This document shows, piece by piece, positions 34,965-42,691 of a stretch of DNA of 64,000 nt. Each line of letters begins with the position of its first letter. Within the stretch, counting starts at the first letter, position 1. Both the position numbers and the translations under genes were made by a program. Source of the DNA: Streptomyces cirratus (lineage in GTDB: Bacteria; Actinomycetota; Actinomycetes; Streptomycetales; Streptomycetaceae); the NCBI RefSeq assembly GCF_014650775.1, contig NZ_BMVP01000003.1:310001-374000 (forward strand), in the 5' to 3' direction. The notes under the pieces are model-generated. The model was not told the DNA's origin. It did not search any database and saw nothing but the letters and a program-made list of their open reading frames with translations.

Positions 34965-35648
34965 ATGACCGCATCCGCGCAGCCCACCCCCTCGGCGGAC
35001 ACCGGCCCGGCCTCGTTCCTCGCCGCGGCGGCGGCCCTCGAGACGATCGACCGGGCCGTCCGTCAGGCCCAGAACGCCGACGGCGCGGAGCCCGGAGCCA
35101 CCTCGCCCCCGAGCACGGACGGACCCCACCCCGCCCTCGCCTCCCTGCTGTTGCTGCGCCAGGTGCGGGAGCAGCTCGCCGGCTGGGAGACCGGCCTCAT
35201 CGAAACCGCCCGGGAGGCCGGCGCCAGCTGGGCGGACCTGGCAGGGCCCCTCGGTGTGGCCAGCCGCCAGGCCGCCGAGCGGCGCTACCTGCGCCAGCGT
35301 CCCGGTGAGGCGGGGGTCACCGGTGAACAGCGGGTGCAGGCCGTGCGCGACCGGCGGGCGGCCGACCGCACCGTCACCGCATGGGCCCGGGACAACGCCG
35401 CGGGCCTGCGTCGGCTGGCCGGACAGGTCACCGCCCTGACCGACCTCCCGGCCAGCGCCGACCGGCAGTTGGGCGAGCTCAACCAGGCCCTCGCCCGCGA
35501 CGACGCGGCCCACCTCGTGCGCCCCCTCACCGACACCCGGCGCCATCTGCGCCCCGAGCACTCCGAACTCGCCGACCGCATCGACGAGATGACCCGCCAC
35601 ACCCACCGACTGCGCAAGGACAGCGACACCCAGCGCCGCGAGACCTGA
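34965..35648 (+). CDS. rheA: RheA-like repressor of hsp18
   Basis: A 227-residue protein. It has a variable Pro/Ala-rich start, a helical region with a possible helix-turn-helix (IETAREAGASWADLAGPLGVASRQAAERRYL, about 78-108, written in part) and a charged helical C terminus. I call it RheA-like from position and size: in S. albus rheA (about 230 residues) is divergent from hsp18 and its product is itself the thermosensor, releasing the GTCATC inverted repeats on warming. Both operators are present here in the shared promoter. Similarity by eye is not a proof, so the symbol is provisional. ATG 34965 follows GGAGAG. Confidence 0.7.
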   Translation: MTASAQPTPSADTGPASFLAAAAALETIDRAVRQAQNADGAEPGATSPPSTDGPHPALASLLLLRQVREQLAGWETGLIETAREAGASWADLAGPLGVASRQAAERRYLRQRPGEAGVTGEQRVQAVRDRRAADRTVTAWARDNAAGLRRLAGQVTALTDLPASADRQLGELNQALARDDAAHLVRPLTDTRRHLRPEHSELADRIDEMTRHTHRLRKDSDTQRRET

Positions 35649-35690
35649 GGGGCGAGGCCCAGGGGGCCTCGGCGTGGAAGGGAGCGAACG

Positions 35691-36077
35691 ATGTCCACGC
35701 GTCGACACGAGCCCGCTCCGGCGCCGGAGGGGATCGCGGCCGCCGTCACGACGAGCCGCTCGGAGGGACACGTCACCGTGGCGGTGACGGGGGAGATCGA
35801 CATCGCGACGGCGCCGCTGCTGGAGCAGGCGCTCCGCGAGGCGCTCCGTGACCGCGTGACGGAGGTCGAGGCCGATCTCAGCGGAGTCTCCTTCTGCGAC
35901 CTCTCCGGACTGGACGTCCTGCTCCGTGCCGAGCGGCACGCCCGCGCCCACGGCCGGACCCTGCGCGTGGCGGGAGTGCACTCACCGCAGGTGCGACGCC
36001 TGTTCGAGTTGACGGGCACGACCAGGATCGCCGCCGAGGACCCGGCACAAGACCCGGGAAACCGTAACTCCGCGTAG
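35691..36077 (+). CDS. STAS-domain anti-sigma factor antagonist
   Basis: A 128-residue SpoIIAA/RsbV-type protein. The STAS core is VTVAVTGEIDIATAPLLEQAL (about 28-48) and SFCDLSGLDVLL (about 67-78), where the Ser of DLSG is the phosphorylation site. When unphosphorylated it binds an anti-sigma kinase and releases a sigma-B-type factor. It is monocistronic here, 42 bp after the rheA-like gene. The cognate kinase could be any of the HATPase genes at 39386, 40577 or 50414. Confidence 0.87.
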   Translation: MSTRRHEPAPAPEGIAAAVTTSRSEGHVTVAVTGEIDIATAPLLEQALREALRDRVTEVEADLSGVSFCDLSGLDVLLRAERHARAHGRTLRVAGVHSPQVRRLFELTGTTRIAAEDPAQDPGNRNSA

Positions 36078-36251
36078 CCGGAGGAGGGGGACTCGTCTCT
36101 TTACGTAACCGATACACCGCGGGGGACGCCAAATCACCGGAAACCTTCCGCCCGGAGGGAAGACTGGTCGGCCGTCGAGAGCCAAGCGCATGTCGATCAA
36201 GACCAGCCCCCGGACCGGGCTGTTCCTGCAACCCGATGCGGAGGTATCACG

Positions 36252-36752
36252 ATGACCCCCTACGGAACGGAAGACGCCCATTCACCCGGAGAACCCAGGC
36301 CCCCGGCCTCCTCGCCCCGCGTCCTCGCCCTGTCCTTCCTCGGCCTGTTCCTCGCCGCCTCCACGGTGACCGGCAGCGCCTCACCGGCCAATGCGGCCCC
36401 GTCACACGGCGTGAGAGCCGTCGCGGTGGCCGCCTCCAAACGGGGGGCCCCGTACGCCTACGGCGCCGCGGGGCCCAAACGCTTCGACTGCTCGGGACTG
36501 ACCTTCTACGCGTTCCGCAAAGCCGGGCGACGACTGCCGCGCACCGCGGAACAGCAGTACGAACAGACCCGCCACATCCCGCCCGTCGAGCGCGCTCCCG
36601 GCGACCTCGTCTTCTTCCCCCGGGGCGCCACCATGGCCCACGTCGGCATCTACGCCGGGGGCGGAAAGATATGGCACGCCCCCCGCCCGGGCGGCCGGGT
36701 ACGCCTCGAACGGATCTGGACCTCCGACGTGCGGTACGGACGCGCGGGCTGA
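36252..36752 (+). CDS. Secreted NlpC/P60-family peptidoglycan hydrolase
   Basis: A 166-residue protein. A signal peptide (RVLALSFLGLFLAASTVTGS, then ANA-A cleavage near residue 48) precedes a compact NlpC/P60 domain with the catalytic Cys in KRFDCSGL (about 78), His in MAHVGIY (about 131) and a third polar residue in WHAPR (about 142). Such enzymes cut peptide stems of the cell wall. There is no coiled-coil or LysM anchor. ATG 36252 is preceded by GCGGAGG. The 174-bp gap upstream holds no structure that I could recognise; a c-di-AMP riboswitch was looked for and not seen. Confidence 0.87.
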   Translation: MTPYGTEDAHSPGEPRPPASSPRVLALSFLGLFLAASTVTGSASPANAAPSHGVRAVAVAASKRGAPYAYGAAGPKRFDCSGLTFYAFRKAGRRLPRTAEQQYEQTRHIPPVERAPGDLVFFPRGATMAHVGIYAGGGKIWHAPRPGGRVRLERIWTSDVRYGRAG

Positions 36753-36766
36753 CGGCGCTCACCCGC

Positions 36767-36798
36767 GCCGGGCGGCGCCCCCTCGCGCGCCGCCCGGC
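36767..36798 (+). terminator. Terminator after the NlpC/P60 gene
   Basis: A perfect 12-bp inverted repeat (GCCGGGCGGCGC at 36767-36778 with 36787-36798) with an 8-nt loop, 14 bp beyond the stop codon. Confidence 0.7.
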
Positions 36799-36856
36799 CC
36801 CTTCGACCATGATGGGAGGAGGGACCCTCGAAAGGCCTGACGGAAGGAGGCCCCAG

Positions 36857-37084
36857 GTGAGCGCCGAGCGCTACGAACTGGTGCTTCCCGGCGAGCCGGG
36901 GGCGGATCCGGACACCGTGGTGGTGTCGCGGACCCAGCTGAAGGGACCGGGCGGCCACCCCGTGTACGAGGACCGGACCGGCATCGTGCGGGCGGAGATC
37001 AGCGACCGCGGCGAGGTACGGATGCTGCCGTCAGGCGGTCACCAGGATCCCGTCACGGCCCTGGAGGCCCGCCCGCTGCAGTGA
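36857..37084 (+). CDS. Small conserved protein (DUF6296-like)
   Basis: A 75-residue soluble protein: ERYELVLPGEPGADPDTVVV, then GPGGHPVYEDRTGIVRAEISDRGEVRML (given in part) and SGGHQDPVTAL. I recognise this as the DUF6296-type Streptomyces family, function unknown. The frame runs far upstream, but GTG 36857 follows a perfect GGAAGGAGG site, 7 nt away. Its stop codon abuts that of the VanZ-like gene on the other strand. Confidence 0.72.
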   Translation: MSAERYELVLPGEPGADPDTVVVSRTQLKGPGGHPVYEDRTGIVRAEISDRGEVRMLPSGGHQDPVTALEARPLQ

Positions 37085-37717
37085 TCACGCCCGGGGCACG
37101 CGACCGGCGCCCCACTCCCCCGCGCCCGCTTCGGCCGGGCCGGGCCGGCCGCGGTGCCACCAGTGCCGGCGCCGCGGATGTACGGCGCGCCCGAGGCGCC
37201 GCCCCACCAGCAGGTACCCGAGCAGTGCGCCCGCCGTGTTCAGGATGACGTCGTCGACGTCGAAGGCGCGCCCGCTGACCAGGGCGCCCTGGATCAGCTC
37301 CACCAGCGTCATGAGCGTCGCCGTCACGACGGCGACCCTGAGCAGCCCGCGGGCCGGCGGGACGAGCACGGGCAGCAGCACCCCGAGCGGCACGCCGAGC
37401 AGGACGTTGCCGCCGAGCTGCCGGGCGGCCTCGCGCACGGAAGCCCCGTTCAGGTAGGCGCTGATGGAGCGGCCGGGATGCACGTTGCTGTGGACGAGGT
37501 CCACCGAGGCGGCCGACGGCTCCAGCGTGAGGCGGGCCAGCACGACGCTGAACAGTACGGTCGCCGCGAAGGCGCCGACCATCGCCAGCGCCCGGACCAC
37601 CGGCGACGCCGGGGGCCGGCCGAACGGCGCCGCCTCGGGGCGGCCGCGCGCCCCGCCGGGGGCGGTCTTCTCGTCGGGTTTCCTCATATGCCGCAACCAC
37701 TTGGGCCTCGATGTCAT
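37085..37717 (-). CDS. VanZ-like membrane protein
   Basis: A 210-residue protein with four or five membrane helices. The VanZ-like signature is the stretch NVLLGVPLGVLLPVL (about 114-128), followed by TLVELIQGALVSGRAFDVDDVILNTAGALLGYLL (described in part), where the acidic DVDDxxxNTxG motif is diagnostic. Members affect glycopeptide sensitivity and cell-envelope lipids; most have no known role. Start at ATG 37717; a second ATG at 37687 is possible. Confidence 0.8.
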   Translation of the reverse strand: MTSRPKWLRHMRKPDEKTAPGGARGRPEAAPFGRPPASPVVRALAMVGAFAATVLFSVVLARLTLEPSAASVDLVHSNVHPGRSISAYLNGASVREAARQLGGNVLLGVPLGVLLPVLVPPARGLLRVAVVTATLMTLVELIQGALVSGRAFDVDDVILNTAGALLGYLLVGRRLGRAVHPRRRHWWHRGRPGPAEAGAGEWGAGRVPRA

Positions 37718-37775
37718 GCGGGCCCTTGTACCCCGGCGGCGGCGTTGAACTCGCCCCGTCCGGCGCCTTGTTGGC

Positions 37776-38114
37776 TCAGGCCGGGCGGGTCTCGGTGTGT
37801 CCGCACACCCAGGCCAGGGCGTCGTGCACGCCCTGGATGTGGTCGTGCGGCACGGAGCGCCCGGGCTGCTCCTCCAGCCGTACGACAGCGGCGTCGACCT
37901 CGGCCGTGAGCAGGTCCACGCCGGGCGGCCCTTCGGTGTGCACGCCGGTGACGGGGCCCTCGCGGTCCCGGCCGAGGGCCCACGCGTATCCGCTGGCGGC
38001 GCCCCGGGCGAAGGGGGTCGACCGCTCCAGACTTCTGCACTCCCGTTCGATGTCGGCTCGACGGCGGGTTCCGACCATCTCCTCGCCACTGCGGTTCGTG
38101 GATCGCGTCGCCAT
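37776..38114 (-). CDS. Hypothetical protein
   Basis: A 112-residue soluble protein not recognised. Features: a basic start, then ERECRSLERSTPFARGAASGYAWALGRDREGPVTG (given in part) and a final acidic helix with HDHIQGVHDALAWVCGHT. ATG 38114 is taken because GGAGG lies 9 nt before it. It sits between the VanZ-like gene and the divergent DUF5133 gene. It may be a small stress protein by context only. Confidence 0.55.
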   Translation of the reverse strand: MATRSTNRSGEEMVGTRRRADIERECRSLERSTPFARGAASGYAWALGRDREGPVTGVHTEGPPGVDLLTAEVDAAVVRLEEQPGRSVPHDHIQGVHDALAWVCGHTETRPA

Positions 38115-38318
38115 ACGTACCCCGCCTCCCCGGGTTCGCCGCGCCCGGCCCCGCGTAGGGAGCGGGGCGTCCTCTTGGCCCGTCTGCCCGGTCAAGGGGC
38201 GGGCATGCCGTCCGGTCCGGACCGAAGCCCCGTACGCCTGCCCGGCATCCGCGCATCATTTCGACTTTCGGGGGCACGTCGGTGATCAGTCCCGTGAACC
38301 GGCCCGAAAGGACCTTCC

Positions 38319-38543
38319 ATGTTGATGCCGTCCCCGATCGTCGTCCGCTCCCTGCTCGCCCGGTACGCCTCCTTGGCCGGCCAGGACTCCGCCGCCGCAC
38401 GGCAGGAGCTGGAGCAGGTCTCGTACACCCTCTGCGTCACGACGGCGACGACCACGATCGAGGACGCCCTGGCCGCGGCCGAGGTGCTGGCCGAACGCGA
38501 AGTGCCGACGGGCCGTCAGGAAATGAGTGCGGCTGCCGCGTAG
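38319..38543 (+). CDS. DUF5133-family small protein
   Basis: A 74-residue protein with the DUF5133 pattern: a start MLMPSP, a first helix VRSLLARYASL, a second DSAAARQELEQVSYTLCVTTAT and an ending TIEDALAAAEVL. The family is restricted to Streptomyces and relatives, function unknown, often near stress genes. A paralogue is at 53289-53519. ATG 38319 follows GAAAGGACC. Confidence 0.8.
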   Translation: MLMPSPIVVRSLLARYASLAGQDSAAARQELEQVSYTLCVTTATTTIEDALAAAEVLAEREVPTGRQEMSAAAA

Positions 38544-38674
38544 CCGACGGCGAGGACGCCGCTGCGCCACCACCGGGGCCGTCGCCGCGCGGCGACCCCA
38601 TGCCCTATGAATGAAACGGGGCAAACTAGGCAGACGGCGAATAACGCCCATCAGTATAGATTCGGAGTTTCGTC

Positions 38675-39253
38675 ATGGCTGAGCACACCACCACCCCGCA
38701 CTACACCGTGCCGGGGATGCCGAAGGAGGACGCCGCCCGTGTCGTCGAGGTGCTGCGCATGCGGCTGCACTCGCTCAACGACCTGGCGCTGACGCTCAAG
38801 CACGTCCACTGGAACGTGGTGGGACCCCATTTCATCGCCGTCCACGAGATGCTGGACCCCCAGGTCGACGCGGTCCGGGAGATGATCGACACCACCGCGG
38901 AACGCATCTCGACCCTCGGCGGGGTCCCCGCCGGCACCCCGGGCGCGCTGGTCGCCGAGCGGACCTGGGACGACTACGACGTGGGCCGGGCCGACGCCGT
39001 CGCCCACCTCGGTGCGCTGGACCTGGTCTACGCGGGTGTCATCGAGGACCACCGGGCCGCGATGAAGACCACCGACGAGCTGGACCCGGTCACGCAGGAC
39101 ATGCTCATCGGCCAGCTGGCGCAGCTGGAGCTCTTCCAGTGGTTCGTCCGCGCGCACCTGGAGAGCAGCGGCGGACGCCTGAGCACGGCCGGTGCCCACA
39201 CCCTGGACGAGGCCGCCGACCAGGCGCTGCGGGACGCTCGCCGGACGGCCTGA
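38675..39253 (+). CDS. dps: Dps-family DNA-binding ferritin-like protein
   Basis: A 192-residue four-helix protein. The Dps ferroxidase motif is spread over KHVHWNVVGPHFIAVHEMLDPQVD (about 42-65, described in part), with the His, Asp and Glu that bind iron at the dimer interface. Streptomyces Dps proteins condense DNA in spores and under stress and store iron safely. The N-terminal tail is short and the C-terminal tail moderate, so this resembles DpsA-type rather than the long-tailed forms. ATG 38675 follows CGGAG. A strong hairpin follows the gene. Confidence 0.9.
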   Translation: MAEHTTTPHYTVPGMPKEDAARVVEVLRMRLHSLNDLALTLKHVHWNVVGPHFIAVHEMLDPQVDAVREMIDTTAERISTLGGVPAGTPGALVAERTWDDYDVGRADAVAHLGALDLVYAGVIEDHRAAMKTTDELDPVTQDMLIGQLAQLELFQWFVRAHLESSGGRLSTAGAHTLDEAADQALRDARRTA

Positions 39254-39279
39254 TCCCGCCCGCCGACCCCTTCGGCACA

Positions 39280-39324
39280 CGCCGGGGCCGCCCGCTCCCG
39301 AGAGGGAGACGGGCGGCCCCGGCG
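39280..39324. terminator. Bidirectional terminator between dps and an ATPase gene
   Basis: A 15-bp perfect stem (39280-39294 with 39310-39324, arm CGCCGGGGCCGCCCG) and an inner CTCCC/GGGAG pairing around GAGA. It lies 27 bp after the dps stop and 62 bp before the end of the convergent ATPase gene. Confidence 0.8.
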
Positions 39325-39385
39325 ATGCTGTGCGCGGCGCCCGGTGGGCGCGTCCTCATTCGTTCTTGGCCGTACTGGGCCGTCC

Positions 39386-39877
39386 TCAGTTGAGGGAAGG
39401 CTCCGGCGGCGCCGGCTTGGGCGCGGGCCGTCCGGTGAGGAGCCGGTCCGCTTCGATCTCCGCGAAGACCGACTTGCCGCTGTCGTGCGGGACGGTGCCC
39501 CAACGGTCGGAGAGGCGCTGCACGATGTACAGCCCCTGCCCTCCGGGGGTTCCCCGCAGTTGCCTCGGGCGGGGACGGGGAGGCTCGGGGTCCCCGTCGA
39601 ACACCTCGATGCGCAGGGATTCCCCGGCGACCAGCAACAGCTGGTGGCAGCCGCCCGCGTGGACTCCGGCGTTGGTGACCAGCTCGGAGACGATGAGCAG
39701 GGCGTCATCGGCGGTCTCGGTGCCGTCCCAGCCCCAGTCGCGCAGCGCCTGTTTCGCGAACTCGCGGCCCTTGGCCACCTGGCCGCTGGTACCGCTGAGG
39801 GTGAGCCGACGGCGCTGGCCCATGACCGGCGGTCCGGTGGGCAGTGGATCGCTGGTGTCGGATCCGATGGTCTTCAC
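39386..39877 (-). CDS. RsbW-type ATP-binding anti-sigma kinase
   Basis: A 163-residue GHKL protein. After a Thr/Ser/Pro-rich start it has a HATPase_c_2 domain: AKQALRDWGWDGT, the N box VSELVTNAGVHAGG (Asn in the magnesium-binding position), and the G1/G2 boxes IEVFDGD and TPGGQGLYIVQRLSDRWG (about 110-127). RsbW/SpoIIAB-like kinases hold a sigma factor and phosphorylate the matching STAS protein. It is monocistronic and in the same signalling island as the sigma gene at 42686. Confidence 0.85.
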   Translation of the reverse strand: MKTIGSDTSDPLPTGPPVMGQRRRLTLSGTSGQVAKGREFAKQALRDWGWDGTETADDALLIVSELVTNAGVHAGGCHQLLLVAGESLRIEVFDGDPEPPRPRPRQLRGTPGGQGLYIVQRLSDRWGTVPHDSGKSVFAEIEADRLLTGRPAPKPAPPEPSLN

Positions 39878-40078
39878 TGTGGTCTCACCCCCGTCTTTGA
39901 CGCTGATCGTCGTGTATCGCGAAGGCCCGGTGCGGCCGGGCCACGGGCCGGGGCGCAGTCGCCCTCGGTGCCTCAGGTGTTGCGTATGCCCGGTCTGACC
40001 ACCCGGACACGTGGGTACTCCGATCGGCGCAGTGCCGCCGGCTCACCCGGGCAGGACGGGCGGCGGGCACGAGCGGGC

Positions 40079-40432
40079 TCAAGGTGCGGTGAGTGCGGCG
40101 TCGACGGTGGTGTCGACGGTGAACACGGTGTCCGCGCCGGTGATCTCCAGGAGCCTCAGGAGCTGCTGGGTGGGTGCGGCCAGCCGCACCGCGAGACCGG
40201 CCTTCTCCGCGTCCAGACGCGTCGCGAGCAGCAGGTTGAGGCCCGAGGAGTCACAGAAGCCCAGGCCCGTCAGATCGATCACCAGCCGGTCCGCGCCCGA
40301 CCGGACGGCCTGCTCCAGGAGCGGCCGGACGGCTCCGAGGCCGTCCAGGTCCAAGTCTCCCGTGATCGCGCACACCACGGCGCCCGTCCCGCTCTTACGG
40401 AGCCCGGCTCTCTGCGGTCCGTCTGTGGCCAT
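40079..40432 (-). CDS. STAS-domain anti-sigma factor antagonist
   Basis: A 117-residue STAS protein with VVCAITGDLDLDGLGAVRPLLEQ and GLGFCDSSGLNLLLATRL (given in part), where the Ser of DSSG is the phosphorylation site. The frame is open upstream; ATG 40432 is favoured by the CAGGGGGG just before it, but GTG 40450 with GAGAGGG is also reasonable. It lies before the MEDS/ATPase gene and should be one partner of the kinases in this island. Confidence 0.85.
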   Translation of the reverse strand: MATDGPQRAGLRKSGTGAVVCAITGDLDLDGLGAVRPLLEQAVRSGADRLVIDLTGLGFCDSSGLNLLLATRLDAEKAGLAVRLAAPTQQLLRLLEITGADTVFTVDTTVDAALTAP

Positions 40433-40576
40433 GCCCCCCTGCGGAGTCACTTCGCCCTCTCCCGGGTTGCCAGTTCCCACGTCAGCCTCTCCGTCGCCCC
40501 TCGTGCCGTACGGACGCAACTTTACAGGCGCCGGTGGCGGTGGGGGAGGCCCTGCGGCCGCCACCCCTCTCCGGGG

Positions 40577-41533
40577 TCAGCTGCCGCTGACGTGGAGGCG
40601 CAGGGTGAGGCCCGATTCCAGGGCCCGGATCTCGACCAGGTCGCAGAGCTGGTGGATCATCCACAGGCCGCGGCCGCCGTTGCCGGACGTCAGGGACGGG
40701 CGCCGGCGGCCCGCGAGGGCGTTGGAGAGGCGGCCGCTGTCCCGGATCTCCGCGACGACGACGCCCGTGGCCGGGCTCCACAGCCGCAGGGTGCCCTTGC
40801 CACCGCCGTGGGCCAGGGAGTTGGCGGCGGCTTCACTGACGGCGAGTACGAAGTCGCCCCGCCGGGCCGGGTCGAGGTCCGCCCCGCGGACCCAGTTCTC
40901 GGCCTGTTCGCGGACCTGGGCGAGCCCGCCGTCGCCGTATTCCAGGAGGAGGGGGTCGCGGGAGGGCTCGGGAAAGGGGAGATCACAGTCCGAGCAGACG
41001 ACGGCGGCGTCCGTATAGAGGGGACTGACGGTGTCCCGGCCGTCCTCGATCACCGTGGGGTGGGTGCGCCGGGCGTCGGCCACCACCTGCGGCGGCAGGC
41101 CGGAGAGGTCGTAGGGGCACAGGATCGTGGCGGGCCGCCCGGCGAAGGCGGTGTTGATGAGTGCCTCGTGGCGGGTGGCTTCGAGGATCTCCCCTTCGGT
41201 GCGGCCCGGCCAGATCGGCTCGCCGACGATGCGAGGGGCCCGGCCGGGGTTGCGGTCCGCGAAGCCCTGGAGGGCGGCCAGGATCCGGCCGGGGTTGCGG
41301 CCCAGCTCCCTCATGTCCACGCAGTCGATGCCGTCGGCGTCGCTGCCCAGGCTCTGGCGCAGGGCGTCGAGGTGCGGGCCGGGCACGGCGAGGAAGACCG
41401 GCTCCTGCGCCGCCAGGGCCGCCCGCACGAACGCGCCGACGCCGGCCGTGTACTCCTCCAGGTCCCGGTAGAAGAGTGCGGGATGGACGAAGTCCGCGGG
41501 CTCCGCGGCCGCCGGAACAGGGGTGACGATCAT
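40577..41533 (-). CDS. MEDS-domain sensor fused to an anti-sigma HATPase domain
   Basis: A 318-residue protein. The N-terminal 170 residues form a MEDS (DcmR-type sensory) domain, HPALFYRDLEEYTAGVGAFVRAAL, then ILEATRHEALINTAF. The C-terminal part (about 205-318) is a HATPase_c_2 domain with the N box VSEAAANSLAHGG and the G box NGGRGLWMIHQLCD. MEDS domains sense small carbon compounds or redox state. The C-terminal ATPase makes it a sensor version of RsbW. Its ATG 41533 overlaps the stop of the next gene (ATGA), and the two MEDS proteins probably work together. Confidence 0.82.
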   Translation of the reverse strand: MIVTPVPAAAEPADFVHPALFYRDLEEYTAGVGAFVRAALAAQEPVFLAVPGPHLDALRQSLGSDADGIDCVDMRELGRNPGRILAALQGFADRNPGRAPRIVGEPIWPGRTEGEILEATRHEALINTAFAGRPATILCPYDLSGLPPQVVADARRTHPTVIEDGRDTVSPLYTDAAVVCSDCDLPFPEPSRDPLLLEYGDGGLAQVREQAENWVRGADLDPARRGDFVLAVSEAAANSLAHGGGKGTLRLWSPATGVVVAEIRDSGRLSNALAGRRRPSLTSGNGGRGLWMIHQLCDLVEIRALESGLTLRLHVSGS

Positions 41534-42420
41534 GCTGCGACCTCCAGCGCGGCACATTCCTCCGGAAACAACTCGGCCACTTTGCGCAGCGAGTACGGGG
41601 GCTTGTGGAGAAGGAGGCTCCGGCCCTTCCCGGTCAGTGAGTTCGAGACCTCCACGAGCACGGCGACCGCGCCGGGGTCGAGGAAGGTCACCGCGGACAG
41701 GTCGAGGTGAACGGTGGGGCCGGGCATCCGCGCGAGGGCGGCGAGCGCGGAGCGCAGGACGGGGCGGGTGTCGACGTCGCCGCTGCCGCTCAGCCGGATG
41801 CCGGAGCGGTCCCGCATCGGGACGGCGGCCAGGGCGGCCGGGAGGGTGCTCGGCCCGCCGGCCGGGGGGCGGGGGGCGTCGGCGCAGGTGGTGTGGGCCC
41901 GGGTGAGCAGGTCGGCGGTCGGTCCGGGGATCAGGCGGCGGTCGAAGAGGCAGAGCCCCGTGAGGGGAAGGTCCGCGTAGACCTCGCGGTCCAGGCGCAG
42001 CTCCGACTCCAGGACGCGGTCGACGTGCTCCTCCTCACGCGCGGACCAGGACATCTCGCCGAGGACCCGCAGGCCCGTGTGGCCGTCGGCGAGGGCCTCG
42101 GCGCAGGCCGCGCGGAACATGGAGATGACCCAGTCGGGGTCGAAGGGAACGTGGCGAAGGTAGGACCGTTCGGTTCCGGTCACGCTCAGGCGGGCGTCCC
42201 GGCGGGCCGCGTCGACGTCGATGTGGCCGCGCCGCAGTGCGTCGATGACGGCGTCGGGCTCGGTGCTGTCGGCGCTGTACCAGACGCGCTGGCCGCGCTC
42301 CAGGCCGTTGCTCACGAAGCGGACCACGGTGTCCGCCCACGCCAGGTCGTTGTCGTAGGCGAAGGAGGAGTGCTCACCACGGGCGGCCGGGTACCGGCTT
42401 TGACGAGGGGGCGGGCTCAC
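41530..42420 (-). CDS. MEDS-domain sensor fused to a STAS domain
   Basis: A 296-residue protein. The N-terminal MEDS domain is seen as GEHSSFAYDNDLAWADTVVRFVSNGLERGQRVWYS (shown in part; about 15-50) and VPFDPDWVISMFRAACAEAL. The C-terminal 100 residues form a STAS domain, TVHLDLSAVTFLDPGAVAVLVEV, where DPGA replaces the usual DSSG, so the phosphorylatable Ser is missing. It could therefore bind a kinase constitutively. Start at GTG 42420 (GGAGGGAAG). It is upstream of and coupled to the MEDS/ATPase gene. Confidence 0.82.
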   Translation of the reverse strand: MSPPPRQSRYPAARGEHSSFAYDNDLAWADTVVRFVSNGLERGQRVWYSADSTEPDAVIDALRRGHIDVDAARRDARLSVTGTERSYLRHVPFDPDWVISMFRAACAEALADGHTGLRVLGEMSWSAREEEHVDRVLESELRLDREVYADLPLTGLCLFDRRLIPGPTADLLTRAHTTCADAPRPPAGGPSTLPAALAAVPMRDRSGIRLSGSGDVDTRPVLRSALAALARMPGPTVHLDLSAVTFLDPGAVAVLVEVSNSLTGKGRSLLLHKPPYSLRKVAELFPEECAALEVAA

Positions 42421-42637
42421 GTTCTTCCCTCCGGGGACGGGCGGTTGGCCGGGTCGTCCGACAAGGCTACCGCCGGTCCCCGTCGACACCGGCCCGCCCG
42501 CCACCTCGGCGGGGTGTGCGGGCTGGTGCTGTGGCCGGGAAGGTCTGCCGGGTCGCGGCGTCCGGTGCGGTGCATCGCAAGGCGGAGGGCCGCGGCCCGT
42601 ACCGGACGTACTCGCGCGGTTTCGACAACGCGGGGGG

Positions 42638-42691
42638 GGTGCCGGGCCAGGCGTCGCGACCCGGTGAACCCTCCCGGTCACAGCACTAGGA
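42638..42691. repeat. Repeat copy A (about 54 bp, pairs with 56979-57032)
   Basis: Matches 56979-57032 at 50 of 54 positions; the best-conserved 42 bp start at 42650 with GGCGTCGCGACCCGGTGAAC. The stop codon of the sigma-factor gene (CTA 42686-42688 on the plus strand) lies inside it. Confidence 0.9.

Noticed and set aside
36078..36251. c-di-AMP riboswitch before the NlpC/P60 gene (and likewise at 63115-63400)
   Set aside because: These riboswitches often precede such genes in Streptomyces, but the conserved core segments could not be found by eye in either leader.
39993..40018. GTCT-N16-GGGTAC on the plus strand, a good sigma-B promoter match
   Set aside because: No plus-strand gene follows; both flanking genes are on the minus strand, so it is probably chance.
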